DNA of 64,000 bases from Planococcus glaciei (GTDB lineage: Bacteria > Bacillota > Bacilli > Bacillales_A > Planococcaceae): assembly GCF_900099655.1 (NCBI RefSeq), contig NZ_FNDC01000006.1, forward strand, positions 1,947-65,946. The letters run 5' to 3'. The notes beneath the pieces were generated by a model. That model was given only the letters and a program-made list of their open reading frames with translations. It did not search any database and was not told the origin of the DNA. Position 1 is the stretch's first letter. Every line of letters starts with the position of its first letter. Positions 7,567-16,003 of this stretch are shown piece by piece. The position numbers and the translations under genes are program-made.

Positions 7567-8607
7567 CATTTCCGCCATATGGACAAAGGGCAGATGGGTA
7601 TCGATTTTTCCGTTGATCCGCTTGGCATACAAGCGTTCTCCCTGGAGCCAGCGGCCGAAATCAAACATCAGCGGCAAGCGGTCCGGACCGATTGCAAAGC
7701 CGACTTCCAGGCTATGCGGGAAGTAAGAGGCCGTATGCAAGGTGCCGGAGGCGGTCGTGTATTTCTTTGAGAAGACGCCCTGGTCGGAGTCGTTGAGCAG
7801 ACGGAACGCGCTGTAGGCATCCGCCATGTTCTGGTAAGCGAGCATGGTTTCTTCCCGGCGGCGTGAATCATCGGTCTGGTAGCGGTTTTCTTCTGTCAGC
7901 AATTCAAAGTGATTGGTGGATACCGACGACTCGCGGACGACCACCGAACGCGGTGAAGCTTCCACGACAACCGATTTTCCGGTGCGGTCCAGCAACACAT
8001 AGCTGAATGACCGGCGGTGCGGAATGTCCTTCAGCAAATCGATGGCTTCTTCAATGGAAGCGCAATTCTCTAAAATCAGCCGGCCGATCATGTTGCAGAT
8101 AAAGCCGTCTTCCGAATTGCGGCGGTTGATAAAGTTGTAGCCCATCGCCAAGCCTTTTTCATTCAGACCGTCAGTCCGCCCGGTGATCTGCATGGTCGGC
8201 CCGATTGTGGCATATCCGCCATCAGTCGGCTGGTACAGCGCAAATCGGCCCTCATAGCCTTGAGGCGCGCTGTCGTAATTGCGGACCATGAAATCGGAGC
8301 CGGTGAAGATGGAGCAGCCGCTGCGCACGTATTCCAAATAATAGCCGCCGAACTCGCGGATGGCATCGTGCAGATCCCATTCGAGGCTATCGGCCAGGCC
8401 GGTGATTTCCTCCCAAATTTTTGGAGCGAACGATTGAAGCATTTCTGTCGCTTGCTGTTCATTTATCAATAAACTTTTGCTTGATGAATTTCTTTGTTTG
8501 CGGCGGTTTGGCAGCAGAATTGAATCTTTCAGCCGCTCGCCTTGCATAAAACCGAAATCATAATGGCTTCCACGGAATTGGATAATATCACTATGCACTC
8601 GTTTCAC
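7564..8607 (-). CDS. C45-family autoproteolytic acyltransferase/hydrolase (Ntn fold), paralogue 2
   Basis: A 347-residue paralogue of the protein at 6292, alignable over its full length (MKRVHSDIIQFRGSHYDFGF against MKHIHSDILQFRGNHYDFGW). The nucleophile is again at residue 98 (RSGCSIFTGSDFMVRNYD). Divergence is spread across the protein, so this is an old duplication, now convergent. The genomic DNA of this copy is more GC-rich at wobble sites. A short upstream AAGAAGGTC-type site precedes the start. Substrate unknown. Confidence 0.85.
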   Translation of the reverse strand: MKRVHSDIIQFRGSHYDFGFMQGERLKDSILLPNRRKQRNSSSKSLLINEQQATEMLQSFAPKIWEEITGLADSLEWDLHDAIREFGGYYLEYVRSGCSIFTGSDFMVRNYDSAPQGYEGRFALYQPTDGGYATIGPTMQITGRTDGLNEKGLAMGYNFINRRNSEDGFICNMIGRLILENCASIEEAIDLLKDIPHRRSFSYVLLDRTGKSVVVEASPRSVVVRESSVSTNHFELLTEENRYQTDDSRRREETMLAYQNMADAYSAFRLLNDSDQGVFSKKYTTASGTLHTASYFPHSLEVGFAIGPDRLPLMFDFGRWLQGERLYAKRINGKIDTHLPFVHMAEM

Positions 8608-8685
8608 TTGAAGACCTTCTTTTCTCTCGGATTAACAAGATTTTACTGCATCCTGCGCGAAATAGAAAAGAATATGCTTAAGAAG

Positions 8686-9348
8686 TCAGACGACCTGTAT
8701 TTCCGCTTCTCCACCGTTGATGCCTGTGAACATATTGGAAGCCGCTGTCAGCAGCTGCAAGGCGGTGTCCTTCTCCATGGAAGGGCGCAGGTAAAAGATA
8801 TGTAAGGCATTTTTCGTAGCTTCTGTCACAGCGGTCCGTTTGGAATCGACATAAGGGCTGCCGAAGGCGCCTTGTGCGTCTTTTGAAACGAGAATGTTCG
8901 TTAAGGTGTTCACCCGGTTATTCAGGCCTTCAAACTGGTCCTGGGAGGTGCCGGTGGCAATCTCCACATCCCCTTCGATTTTGTCCGCATCATATAAGCC
9001 GAGCGGTATTTCGTATTGCAGTGATAGAAAGCTGTTCATGTCGACAGCCGAGTGGATGGACTGGAGGTAGTTTTGTTTTTTGATGCGGCGGTACAGTGCT
9101 TCTGCAGAGGGGCGATAACGGCTCGGGTCAGCGCCGAGCGCTTTCCAGATCAGCTGCCATTCCAGAAGGCCGGGAAAGTCGGTGAGTTCTTTTTCTTCCA
9201 GATCAAAATACAGCTGTTCCTGGAAAAGCTGGAGCCGGCCTTTTAACATTTGAGGTGACTCGGAAACGGTGATATTGTTATAATGAATAGTTCCTATTTT
9301 AAAGTCAGGAAGGATTTCAATAATTGATGGATGGATTGACAGTTCCAT
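8686..9348 (-). CDS. B3/B4 (PheT-like) domain protein
   Basis: A 220-residue protein matching the stand-alone B3/B4 domain family, related to the editing domain of the phenylalanyl-tRNA synthetase beta chain. Recognisable stretches are DFPGLLEWQLIWKALGADPS, YRPSAEALYRRI and IPLGLYDADKI. Stand-alone members may bind tRNA or edit mischarged tRNA, but their biology is poorly defined. It ends with GINGGEAEIQVV. Its start (ATG, preceded by AAGGAAG) abuts the divergent queG region. The downstream neighbour on the same strand is the C45 paralogue, 78 bp away. Confidence 0.75.
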   Translation of the reverse strand: MELSIHPSIIEILPDFKIGTIHYNNITVSESPQMLKGRLQLFQEQLYFDLEEKELTDFPGLLEWQLIWKALGADPSRYRPSAEALYRRIKKQNYLQSIHSAVDMNSFLSLQYEIPLGLYDADKIEGDVEIATGTSQDQFEGLNNRVNTLTNILVSKDAQGAFGSPYVDSKRTAVTEATKNALHIFYLRPSMEKDTALQLLTAASNMFTGINGGEAEIQVV

Positions 9349-9415
9349 GGCAATCTTCCTTTCAGATGATGGATTAGGCTTATCGTATCATATAATAAGA
9401 ATGAGGGGTTACAAG

Positions 9416-10561
9416 ATGAATCTGGATCAATTCCAAAAAGACCTTGTTGCGTATGCCTCGGAAATCGGAATTGATAAAATCGGTTTTGCTTCGGCTGAAC
9501 CTTTTTATAACCTGCGGCACCGGCTGATCCGCCAGCAGCAATTAAACTACCAATCCGGCTTTGAAGAACCGGATATCGATAAGCGGACGCGCCCCGCTCT
9601 TTTGCTGGATGAAGCAGTGAGCATCATCGCCATTGCCATCGCCTACCCTTCCAAAATGAAAGATGCGCCTCAAGGGGTGAAGGGCGCGCGGCGCGGCATC
9701 TTTTCGCGCTCTTCGTGGGGGAAAGATTACCATGCCGCGCTTCGTGAGCGCTTGACGCTCTTAGAAGCGTTCATCGCTGCCCATTATCCGGACGCCCGCA
9801 TGCGTTCCATGGTCGACACAGGCGAGCTGTCCGACCGGGCAGTGGCGGAACGGGCGGGAATCGGCTGGAGTGCAAAGAATACATCGATTATCACGCCGGA
9901 GTTTGGTTCGTATGTCTACCTTGGCGAAATGATCACCAATATTCCGTTCCGTTTTGATGAAGCAATGGAAGACCAGTGCGGAGACTGCCGTTTGTGCATC
10001 GACGTTTGCCCGACCGGTGCGATTGTGGAAGGCGGCCAGTTGAATGCCCAGCGCTGCATTTCTTTTCTGACGCAGACAAAAGGCTTTCTGCCGGATGAGT
10101 TCCGGACGGTGATCGGCAACCGGCTTTATGGCTGTGACACATGCCAGACGGTCTGCCCGAAAAACAAACGCAAAGCCAATGGGATCCATCCGGAATTCGA
10201 GCCGGATCCCGAAATTGCAAAACCGCTTTTGGAACCGCTGTTGACGATTTCCAACCGGGAATTCAAGAGCAAGTTCGGTTACGTCTCGGGTTCCTGGAGA
10301 GGCAAAAAGCCGATTCAGCGAAATGCCATTTTGGCGTTGGCCCATTTTAAAGAAGAAAGCGCCGTACCGGCATTAATTGAGCTGTTGATAAAAGACGACC
10401 GGCCGGTCATCCGGGGGACAGCGGCTTGGGCCCTAGGCAAAATCGGCACAGAAGAAGGGCTGCAAGCGCTCAAACAGGCGCAGCACACTGAGCAGGATGA
10501 AGACACACTCGCAGAAATTCAAAAAGGATTGGCATTTTTCGCCGAAGAATTGAAAGGATAA
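9416..10561 (+). CDS. queG: Epoxyqueuosine reductase QueG
   Basis: A 381-residue cytosolic enzyme that performs the last step of queuosine synthesis, reducing epoxyqueuosine at tRNA position 34. It needs cobalamin and two [4Fe-4S] clusters. Cluster motif CGDCRLCIDVCP covers Cys188, 191, 194 and 198; the second set is in CDTCQTVCPKN. The proposed general acid Asp134 lies in VDTGELSDR. A C-terminal HEAT-like repeat region (about 310-375) is typical of the Firmicutes form. The start at 9416 is chosen for GAGGGG upstream; a longer in-frame start lacks one. The stop codon abuts the trmL start. Confidence 0.95.
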   Translation: MNLDQFQKDLVAYASEIGIDKIGFASAEPFYNLRHRLIRQQQLNYQSGFEEPDIDKRTRPALLLDEAVSIIAIAIAYPSKMKDAPQGVKGARRGIFSRSSWGKDYHAALRERLTLLEAFIAAHYPDARMRSMVDTGELSDRAVAERAGIGWSAKNTSIITPEFGSYVYLGEMITNIPFRFDEAMEDQCGDCRLCIDVCPTGAIVEGGQLNAQRCISFLTQTKGFLPDEFRTVIGNRLYGCDTCQTVCPKNKRKANGIHPEFEPDPEIAKPLLEPLLTISNREFKSKFGYVSGSWRGKKPIQRNAILALAHFKEESAVPALIELLIKDDRPVIRGTAAWALGKIGTEEGLQALKQAQHTEQDEDTLAEIQKGLAFFAEELKG

Positions 10562-11044
10562 GTGAAAGATTTGGCTATACACATTGTTTTGTACCAACCG
10601 CTGATTCCAGCGAATACCGGAAATATTGCACGTTCATGTGCAGGGACGGGAGTGAAGCTCCATTTGATCCGTCCGCTTGGCTTTTCAACAGATGACAAAA
10701 TGTTGAAGCGTGCCGGTCTGGATTACTGGGAGCATGTCGACTTGAGCTATTACGACTCTTTGCAGGAATTGTTCGACCGGTACAAAGAAGGCGAGTTCTA
10801 TTACATCACGAAATTTGGCACAAAAACCTATTCGACCTTCGATTTCTCGGACCGGGAAAAAGACCATTTCTTCGTTTTCGGACAGGAAACGAAAGGCTTG
10901 CCGAAAGAATTGATTGAACAAAACCTGGACCATTGCCTGCGCATTCCGATGAATGAGCATATCCGTTCACTGAATCTGTCCAATACGGCAGCAATTCTGA
11001 TGTACGAGGCCCTGCGCCAGCAGGATTTCCCGGATTTAACTTAA
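10562..11044 (+). CDS. trmL: tRNA (cytidine/uridine-34 2'-O)-methyltransferase TrmL
   Basis: A 160-residue SPOUT methyltransferase that methylates the ribose of the wobble base of tRNA-Leu isoacceptors. SPOUT knot motifs are present: NTGNIARSCAGTG near the N-terminus, FVFGQETKGLP in the middle, and IPMNEHIRSLNLSNTAAILMYEALRQ at the C-terminus. It starts with GTG directly after the queG stop (TAA GTG), so it is translationally coupled. The pairing with queG groups two position-34 modification enzymes. Its expected substrate, tRNA-Leu(CAA), occurs twice in this window. Confidence 0.94.
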   Translation: MKDLAIHIVLYQPLIPANTGNIARSCAGTGVKLHLIRPLGFSTDDKMLKRAGLDYWEHVDLSYYDSLQELFDRYKEGEFYYITKFGTKTYSTFDFSDREKDHFFVFGQETKGLPKELIEQNLDHCLRIPMNEHIRSLNLSNTAAILMYEALRQQDFPDLT

Positions 11045-11055
11045 TTGCAGGCATG

Positions 11056-11086
11056 AAAAAAGGACAGCCAATGGCTGTCCTTTTGC
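11056..11086. terminator. Bidirectional terminator after trmL
   Basis: Hairpin AAAAGGACAGCC with its inverse around AAT, flanked by A and T runs. It serves trmL and the small minus-strand gene that follows. Confidence 0.88.
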
Positions 11087-11087
11087 A

Positions 11088-11186
11088 TTATTTCTTCTCG
11101 GTAGTACCTGGTTTGTCATCGAAGCCAGCAGTGAAGATAGCTAACAAGAACGCTACACAAATACCTAGGATTAGGATTAAGTTCAT
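11088..11186 (-). CDS. Small single-pass membrane protein, 32 residues
   Basis: A 32-residue frame, too short for routine calling. It starts MNLILILGICVAFLLAIFTA, a single membrane-spanning helix, and ends with a charged soluble tail (FDDKPGTTEKK). AAGGAGGTCATTACGT precedes the ATG at good spacing, and a terminator follows the stop. The strong ribosome site, the amphiphilic layout and the terminator make this a real gene in my view. Function is unknown; proteins of this size often act as small subunits or regulators of membrane complexes. Confidence 0.72.
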   Translation of the reverse strand: MNLILILGICVAFLLAIFTAGFDDKPGTTEKK

Positions 11187-11392
11187 ACGTAATGACCTCC
11201 TTGAAATTTGCAACTGTGTTTAGTATAGCGTAATCACGGGAAAAATGAAACAGAATGGCGAATTGAAATGTGTAGATTTTCTGTACAAATTTCAATGCGC
11301 CTTTCGTAAGTTTTTGGGAATGTTGATAAAAATGAAACCTCTGTGGGTGTCATTCGTATAATAGGTAAATAAGGTTTAAAGAGGTGAAAAGG

Positions 11393-11707
11393 ATGAAAAT
11401 GAAAATTTCAGTCGCTTTATTATGGATTACCGGTCTTGCAGAAGCAGCGTTGGCTATTCCATTTATAGGAGGGAGTTTCGTCATATCAACAGGCTATACC
11501 GCGCTTGGTGTGATGTTTGTGCTCCATGCGATCACCCTGTTCTTCTGCTTCCGTGAATACTCGCCAAAAAGCGGTTCGATTCTCGGGATCATTACCAGCG
11601 TCTTGGCATGGATTCCGCTAATCGGTTGGGCGCTTCACTTATTGACCGCTTTTGTGTTGATCGTCTCCGCTATGGTCGCTGGATTTGGAACGCGAGCTAG
11701 AATATAA
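11393..11707 (+). CDS. Small four-helix membrane protein of unknown function
   Basis: A 104-residue hydrophobic protein with about four membrane segments (near residues 5-25, 30-50, 60-80 and 82-100). I do not recognise a family. The ATG at 11393 is preferred over in-frame GTG 11384 because AAAGAGGTG ends 8 bp before it. A near-consensus TATAAT lies about 35 bp upstream, without a clear -35. It is monocistronic, with a terminator starting at the stop codon and shared with the convergent purine permease. Confidence 0.7.
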   Translation: MKMKISVALLWITGLAEAALAIPFIGGSFVISTGYTALGVMFVLHAITLFFCFREYSPKSGSILGIITSVLAWIPLIGWALHLLTAFVLIVSAMVAGFGTRARI

Positions 11708-11736
11708 AAAAACCGCCAAACGGCGGTTTTTTCTAT
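11706..11736. terminator. Bidirectional terminator
   Basis: Hairpin AAACCGCC with its inverse around AAA, with A and T runs on both sides. Confidence 0.88.
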
Positions 11737-13038
11737 TTAATGCGGCGCAATGATGATTTGGATGGTGAACAAGACCGCAAATACATAAAGAATCGGATGG
11801 ACCGTTTTGGCTTTGCCGATAAAGATTTTCATTAATGGGTATGTGATAAAGCCAAGGGCAATGCCGGTCGCGATGCTGGAAGTCAGCGGCATCATCAGAA
11901 CGACGAGAAAAGCCGGGAAAGCTTCGTCAAACTTCTCCCATTCAATCTGTTTGACAGAGCCGATCATGAGACTGCCGACAATGATCAGTGCAGGAGCCGT
12001 GATGGCTGCCACATTGGAGAGGGCAGAAACGAAAGGCCCGAAAAAAGCGGCAATGATAAACAGGATGGCAACTGTCAGAGAAGTTAAACCTGTACGCCCG
12101 CCAGCGGCTACACCGGCTGTCGATTCTACATAGGCAGTCGTTGGGCTGGTGCCGACCATTGCACCGGCTGTCGCTGCAAAAGAATCAGCGAGCAAGGCCT
12201 GGCGCATGCGCGGCATATCATTATTCTTCATTAGACCCGCTTGTTTCGCAACGCCGACCATGGTGCCGGTCGTATCAAAGAGCGTAACCAGCAGGAAAGA
12301 GAAGACCACACCGTATAATCCATATTCAATAACCAACTGAACGGCTTCGACCGGATTCCAGACGAGAATGCCTTCAGGCAGGGAAGGCAGCTGGAGCAGC
12401 GCCCCTTCGAATTTCAATTGGCCCGTAACGAGCGCAATAATGCCGGTTACGATCATGCCGTAGAAAATACCGCCGTGGATATTTAAGGACATAAAAATCA
12501 ACGTGACTACCAAACCCACCAAAGTCAGTACGACCGGCGGCGAAGTCAAGTCGCCAAGGCCGACTAAGTTGGCTTCATTGGCTACAATTAAATTGCTGAG
12601 TCGAAGGCCGATAAAGGCGATAAACAAACCGATGCCGGCAGTAATGGCGTGTTTCAAGTTTTCCGGAATCGCCTGGATCAAAATTTTGCGTAGGCGCGTT
12701 AAAGACAAAAGGACAAAAATCAAGCCGGCGATAAACACGGCTGAAAAAGCGGTGACGTAATCAATGGCTCCGTTGGATCCAAGGACCAATGAAGTGAAAT
12801 AAGCATTCAATCCCATGCCGGGTGCGATGGCAATCGGGTAATTGGCGAACAGCGCCATCCATAAGGTGCCGATTGCGGCAGCGATGATGGTCGCCATAAA
12901 GACTTGGTCAAAAGGGACGCCGGCTGCACTTAAAATGACCGGATTGACAATCACAACGTAAGCCATCGTCAAAAAAGTCGTCATGCCGGCAAGAATTTCT
13001 GTTTTTACAGTAGTGCCATTTTCTTTTAACTGAAACAT
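11737..13038 (-). CDS. NCS2/AzgA-type purine permease (PbuG/PbuO-like)
   Basis: A 433-residue polytopic membrane protein of the nucleobase/cation symporter AzgA subfamily, which imports hypoxanthine, guanine or adenine with protons. Typical blocks are MTTFLTMAYVVIVNP at the N-terminus, APGMGLNAYF, FDTTGTMVGVAKQAG, and SPTTAYVESTAGVAAGGRTG in the substrate-site repeat. Length matches the family. GGAGGAGT precedes the ATG. Which purine it carries cannot be read from the sequence. Upstream DNA has possible PurBox-like sequence but no purine riboswitch. Confidence 0.9.
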   Translation of the reverse strand: MFQLKENGTTVKTEILAGMTTFLTMAYVVIVNPVILSAAGVPFDQVFMATIIAAAIGTLWMALFANYPIAIAPGMGLNAYFTSLVLGSNGAIDYVTAFSAVFIAGLIFVLLSLTRLRKILIQAIPENLKHAITAGIGLFIAFIGLRLSNLIVANEANLVGLGDLTSPPVVLTLVGLVVTLIFMSLNIHGGIFYGMIVTGIIALVTGQLKFEGALLQLPSLPEGILVWNPVEAVQLVIEYGLYGVVFSFLLVTLFDTTGTMVGVAKQAGLMKNNDMPRMRQALLADSFAATAGAMVGTSPTTAYVESTAGVAAGGRTGLTSLTVAILFIIAAFFGPFVSALSNVAAITAPALIIVGSLMIGSVKQIEWEKFDEAFPAFLVVLMMPLTSSIATGIALGFITYPLMKIFIGKAKTVHPILYVFAVLFTIQIIIAPH

Positions 13039-13055
13039 GGGTGTTACTCCTCCTA

Positions 13056-13105
13056 AAACACGAACATTTTAAACAACGTTTACTATATTATTCGCTTTTG
13101 TTCAA
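13056..13105 (-). promoter_or_regulatory. Possible PurR boxes upstream of the purine permease
   Basis: AAAACACGAACATTTT and, about 25 bp further out, an inverted TTTTGTTCAAGAA-like sequence resemble a weak pair of inverted PurBoxes (consensus core CCGAAC). The match is partial, and spacing is wider than in the best-known B. subtilis sites. Confidence 0.3.
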
Positions 13106-13192
13106 GAAAGCAAGCGGTTTTTATAAAAAAAGGCCCGGCAGTCGAAATTTTATCGGCTTATTTGTACAATAGGAAAAGAAAGGATGATGAAA

Positions 13193-14023
13193 ATGGATTT
13201 AACGATCAATTCAACAAAAACTTTACATAACGGCGTCGAAATGCCGCGCTTTGGCCTTGGCGTCTACAAGATGACCGACAAAGAAGCGGCTGTCGAAGCG
13301 ATGCTTGCAGCTATAGATGCAGGATACCGCGCCATCGATACGGCCGCGGTTTATCAAAATGAAAACGAAGTGGGCGAAGCCGTAAGGGCTTCACGTGTGA
13401 AACGGGAAGAATTGTTCATCACTTCAAAAGTATGGAATACGGACCAGGGCTATGACAATACGCTGCGCGCTTTTGAAGCGTCTCTGGAGCGTCTCGGCTT
13501 TGATTACCTGGATTTGTATTTGACCCACTGGGCGATTCCGGATACGTACGAAGAAACGTACCGGGCGATTCAGCGCCTCTATGATGAAAAGCTAGTGCGT
13601 TCGATTGGTGTGTCAAATCACCAGCAGCACCATTTGGAGAAAATCCTGGCCAAAGCAAATACAAAGCCGATGGTCAACCAGATTGAACTGCATCCGCAGC
13701 TGACACAGGAACCGCTGCGTCAGTTCTGTGCAGAAAATGAGATTGCGGTCACATCCTGGTCGCCGCTTGCACGCGGCCGCCTGCTGCAAGACCCGGTCCT
13801 TGCAAAAATCGGGGAAGCGCATGGCAAGTGCATTGCCCAAGTGGTGATCCGCTGGCATCTGCAAAGCGATTTGGTTGTCATTCCGAAATCGGTGACGCCG
13901 TCGCGCATTGTGGAAAATGCCGACGTCTACGACTTTGCTTTATCCACTGAAGAAATGAAGATGATCGATGGATTGAATCAGGACTGGCGCGCAGGAACGC
14001 ATCCGGACCAAATTACGGTATAA
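13193..14023 (+). CDS. Aldo/keto reductase (YvgN/glyoxal reductase type)
   Basis: A 276-residue NADPH-dependent reductase with a (beta/alpha)8 barrel. The sequence opens LHNGVEMPRFGLGVYK, as in B. subtilis YvgN. The catalytic tetrad is visible: Asp and Tyr in AIDTAAVYQNE, Lys in ITSKVWN and His in LYLTHWA. The NADP-binding C-terminal part contains VVIPKSVTPSRIVEN. It likely reduces glyoxal, methylglyoxal or other aldehydes. ATG 13193 is preferred over 13184 because AGAAAGGA is 8 bp upstream. Monocistronic with its own terminator. Confidence 0.92.
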   Translation: MDLTINSTKTLHNGVEMPRFGLGVYKMTDKEAAVEAMLAAIDAGYRAIDTAAVYQNENEVGEAVRASRVKREELFITSKVWNTDQGYDNTLRAFEASLERLGFDYLDLYLTHWAIPDTYEETYRAIQRLYDEKLVRSIGVSNHQQHHLEKILAKANTKPMVNQIELHPQLTQEPLRQFCAENEIAVTSWSPLARGRLLQDPVLAKIGEAHGKCIAQVVIRWHLQSDLVVIPKSVTPSRIVENADVYDFALSTEEMKMIDGLNQDWRAGTHPDQITV

Positions 14024-14027
14024 AAAG

Positions 14028-14058
14028 AAAAACCGCCAAATCGTTGGCGGTTTTTTTC
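14028..14058. terminator. Bidirectional terminator
   Basis: Hairpin AAAAACCGCCAA with its inverse around ATCG, then T7. It is shared with the convergent pseudouridine synthase gene. Confidence 0.88.
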
Positions 14059-14074
14059 GGTTAAATTATTTTAC

Positions 14075-14920
14075 TTACCGGTCTTTATCTTCAACCACAA
14101 TTTTTTCATGGGTGAACGGATGGATAAACGACATGCGGAAAGCATGGAGGTGGTAGGACCCGTCTTGCGTCAGCGGCCCGTCGTATAGTTCGTCTCCAAT
14201 AATCGGATGGCCGATATGAGACAGGTGGGCACGGATCTGATGCGTCCGGCCAGTTTCCAAAGTCAAGTGGAGCAAAGATTTGCCTTCCATTTGCTTCAGC
14301 ACTTTGAAATGGGTGACAGCGCTTTGGCCAGATGGGGAAACGCGTCGGCGCGTCGCATGATGGCGGTCGCGGCCGAGCGGAAAATCGATTGTGCCGGATT
14401 TATTGTGGACTTTTCCTTTAACAACAGCCTCGTAATCCCGGACCAATTGCTTTTGCTCGAGCATGCGGTCGAGTACATTTTTGGCAACAGGGTGTTTGGC
14501 GACCATCAAGAGGCCGGATGTTCCTTGGTCGAGGCGGTGTACGTGTTCGCCGTAAGTTCCGCCGCTGCGGATAATATGGCCCAGTATGGCATTAATGAAT
14601 GTATCATTCTGCCCGACTTCATTCGGATGCGTCGCCATGCCTTTTGGTTTTCTCGCGATGATAAAATGGTCGTCCTCAAACAGAATCGGCAGTTCGATGT
14701 CGTGGTTCGGTTCATAAGGCGAGCCGGCAGGCGGCAAGTCGAAATGCAGCACCGTTCCTTTTGCCAAGGGCTCTTTCCAGATCACTTCCTGGAACTTGTC
14801 GTTCTTGACGCTTTTCGCCATCCGCATTTCGTGGACCACTTTTTTGCCAAGGCCCCATTCTTTTCTCAGCAGTTCTTCAACGGTCATGCCGTCGTCCTGT
14901 ATTTGGTAACTCCAGGTCAT
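14075..14920 (-). CDS. RluA-family pseudouridine synthase
   Basis: A 281-residue enzyme that isomerises uridine to pseudouridine in rRNA or tRNA. The catalytic Asp is in the motif VHRLDQGTSGLLMVAK. The family motif ETGRTHQIRAHLSHIGHPIIGD is present near the C-terminus. The N-terminal 55 residues resemble an S4-like region but are short. The target base cannot be inferred. Of two adjacent ATGs, 14920 gives better spacing to GGAGGA than 14923. Confidence 0.9.
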   Translation of the reverse strand: MTWSYQIQDDGMTVEELLRKEWGLGKKVVHEMRMAKSVKNDKFQEVIWKEPLAKGTVLHFDLPPAGSPYEPNHDIELPILFEDDHFIIARKPKGMATHPNEVGQNDTFINAILGHIIRSGGTYGEHVHRLDQGTSGLLMVAKHPVAKNVLDRMLEQKQLVRDYEAVVKGKVHNKSGTIDFPLGRDRHHATRRRVSPSGQSAVTHFKVLKQMEGKSLLHLTLETGRTHQIRAHLSHIGHPIIGDELYDGPLTQDGSYHLHAFRMSFIHPFTHEKIVVEDKDR

Positions 14921-14937
14921 CATTCATTCCTCCATAT

Positions 14938-14968
14938 AAAAGGGCCATGCGCACAGCACATGGCCTCA
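14938..14968 (-). terminator. Terminator of the bdbC operon
   Basis: Hairpin GGCCATG with its inverse around a nine-base loop, followed on the minus strand by TTTTAT. Confidence 0.75.
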
Positions 14969-14971
14969 TGT

Positions 14972-15445
14972 CTATTGTTTTAAAACTACATCGTTAAAGA
15001 ATTTTTCAATGTTTGCTTTCGGCTGAGATCCCACCCAGCGCGACACTTCTTCGCCATTTTCATAATGGACGAGTGTAGGCGTCGCTTCGATGAAATACTG
15101 CTGCCATCCTTGTTCATACTCTAACAGATTGTATTGCAGAACGTCTACATCCATATCTTCAGCGACCGGCATCAAGACAGGTGTAGTTGCCTGGCAATGC
15201 GGGCAGGTCGGGCTGAAGAAATAAACCGTAGTCGGTTCGCCGCTAGCAATTTTTTTATCCAGTTCATCCGGCAGGACGATGTTCTGGTAATTCTCATCAT
15301 CCAGTTGGTCGATCGTTGCCTGGTTCAAATCTTCTGTATCGTATGGGTTATTGGCAAGCTTGCTGTTGTTCGATTGATTGGTCAAAAAGATGATCAGACC
15401 GAAAATCAACACAACGGCTGCACCAATAATGATCATTTTCTTCAT
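14972..15445 (-). CDS. Membrane-anchored thioredoxin-like protein (CPHC)
   Basis: A 157-residue protein with one N-terminal membrane helix (MKKMIIIGAAVVLIFGLIIF). A thioredoxin domain follows outside the cell, with active site CPHC in YFFSPTCPHCQATTP and the cis-Pro loop EATPTLVHY. It should exchange disulfides with secreted proteins or with BdbC. Its start lies 1 bp from the bdbC stop, so the two are an operon and probable redox partners, in the manner of BdbC and BdbD. It is smaller than BdbD and lacks the helical insertion of DsbA types. Confidence 0.88.
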   Translation of the reverse strand: MKKMIIIGAAVVLIFGLIIFLTNQSNNSKLANNPYDTEDLNQATIDQLDDENYQNIVLPDELDKKIASGEPTTVYFFSPTCPHCQATTPVLMPVAEDMDVDVLQYNLLEYEQGWQQYFIEATPTLVHYENGEEVSRWVGSQPKANIEKFFNDVVLKQ

Positions 15446-15446
15446 T

Positions 15447-15872
15447 TTACTTTTCCTCCTTCAAAGACTTCCACAGGTAGATGCTCATGCCTGCGATTAA
15501 AATAAAAGCAGTCAGCGCTAAAAATGGAATGGTGATGAATCCGAGATAATTGATGTACTGGCCCGTGCAAGGCACACGTCCGCATGCCGGAGCAGTATCG
15601 GACAGGAAGTCCAGTTTTTGGATTCCATAATGGTAAAGTGAGATGCATCCGCCAATCACTGAGAACACCAGTGTGGTAAGTGCGATTTTAACATTTTTCT
15701 GAACATAGGCGATTCCGATGATAATGACGAGCGGGTACATGAAGATCCGCTGGACCCAACACAACACACATGGTTCATATCCCCGGATTTCAGAAAAATA
15801 CAGTGAACCCATAGTGGCCACAAGTGCCACTCCCCACATGGAAAGCAAAATATTCTCTTGGCGTTTCGACAT
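15447..15872 (-). CDS. bdbC: Disulfide bond formation protein BdbC (DsbB family)
   Basis: A 141-residue, four-helix membrane protein that passes electrons from the extracytoplasmic thiol oxidase to quinone. Both redox Cys pairs are visible: CVLC in the first external loop and CGRVPC in the second. Length agrees with B. subtilis BdbC (about 138). MSKRQENIL at 15872 is favoured as the start because GAGG is 9 bp upstream; starts at an earlier ATG (MRYLPM) or beyond are possible. First gene of the two-gene thiol oxidase operon. Confidence 0.92.
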   Translation of the reverse strand: MSKRQENILLSMWGVALVATMGSLYFSEIRGYEPCVLCWVQRIFMYPLVIIIGIAYVQKNVKIALTTLVFSVIGGCISLYHYGIQKLDFLSDTAPACGRVPCTGQYINYLGFITIPFLALTAFILIAGMSIYLWKSLKEEK

Positions 15873-16003
15873 TGGCAGGTACCTCATTTCAAAATTTACT
15901 TCCTTAAAAGTATAATTGTTATATGCAAACAAGTAAATTAATATTATCTTAGGCTTTAATCCTATATAATAAAGTTTGAAACTTTTGTGAAGGAGTGTCT
16001 GCA

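Noticed and set aside
13039..13180. Purine riboswitch upstream of the NCS2 permease
   Set aside because: The conserved junction sequences and three-stem layout are absent; only weak PurBox-like sequence is seen.
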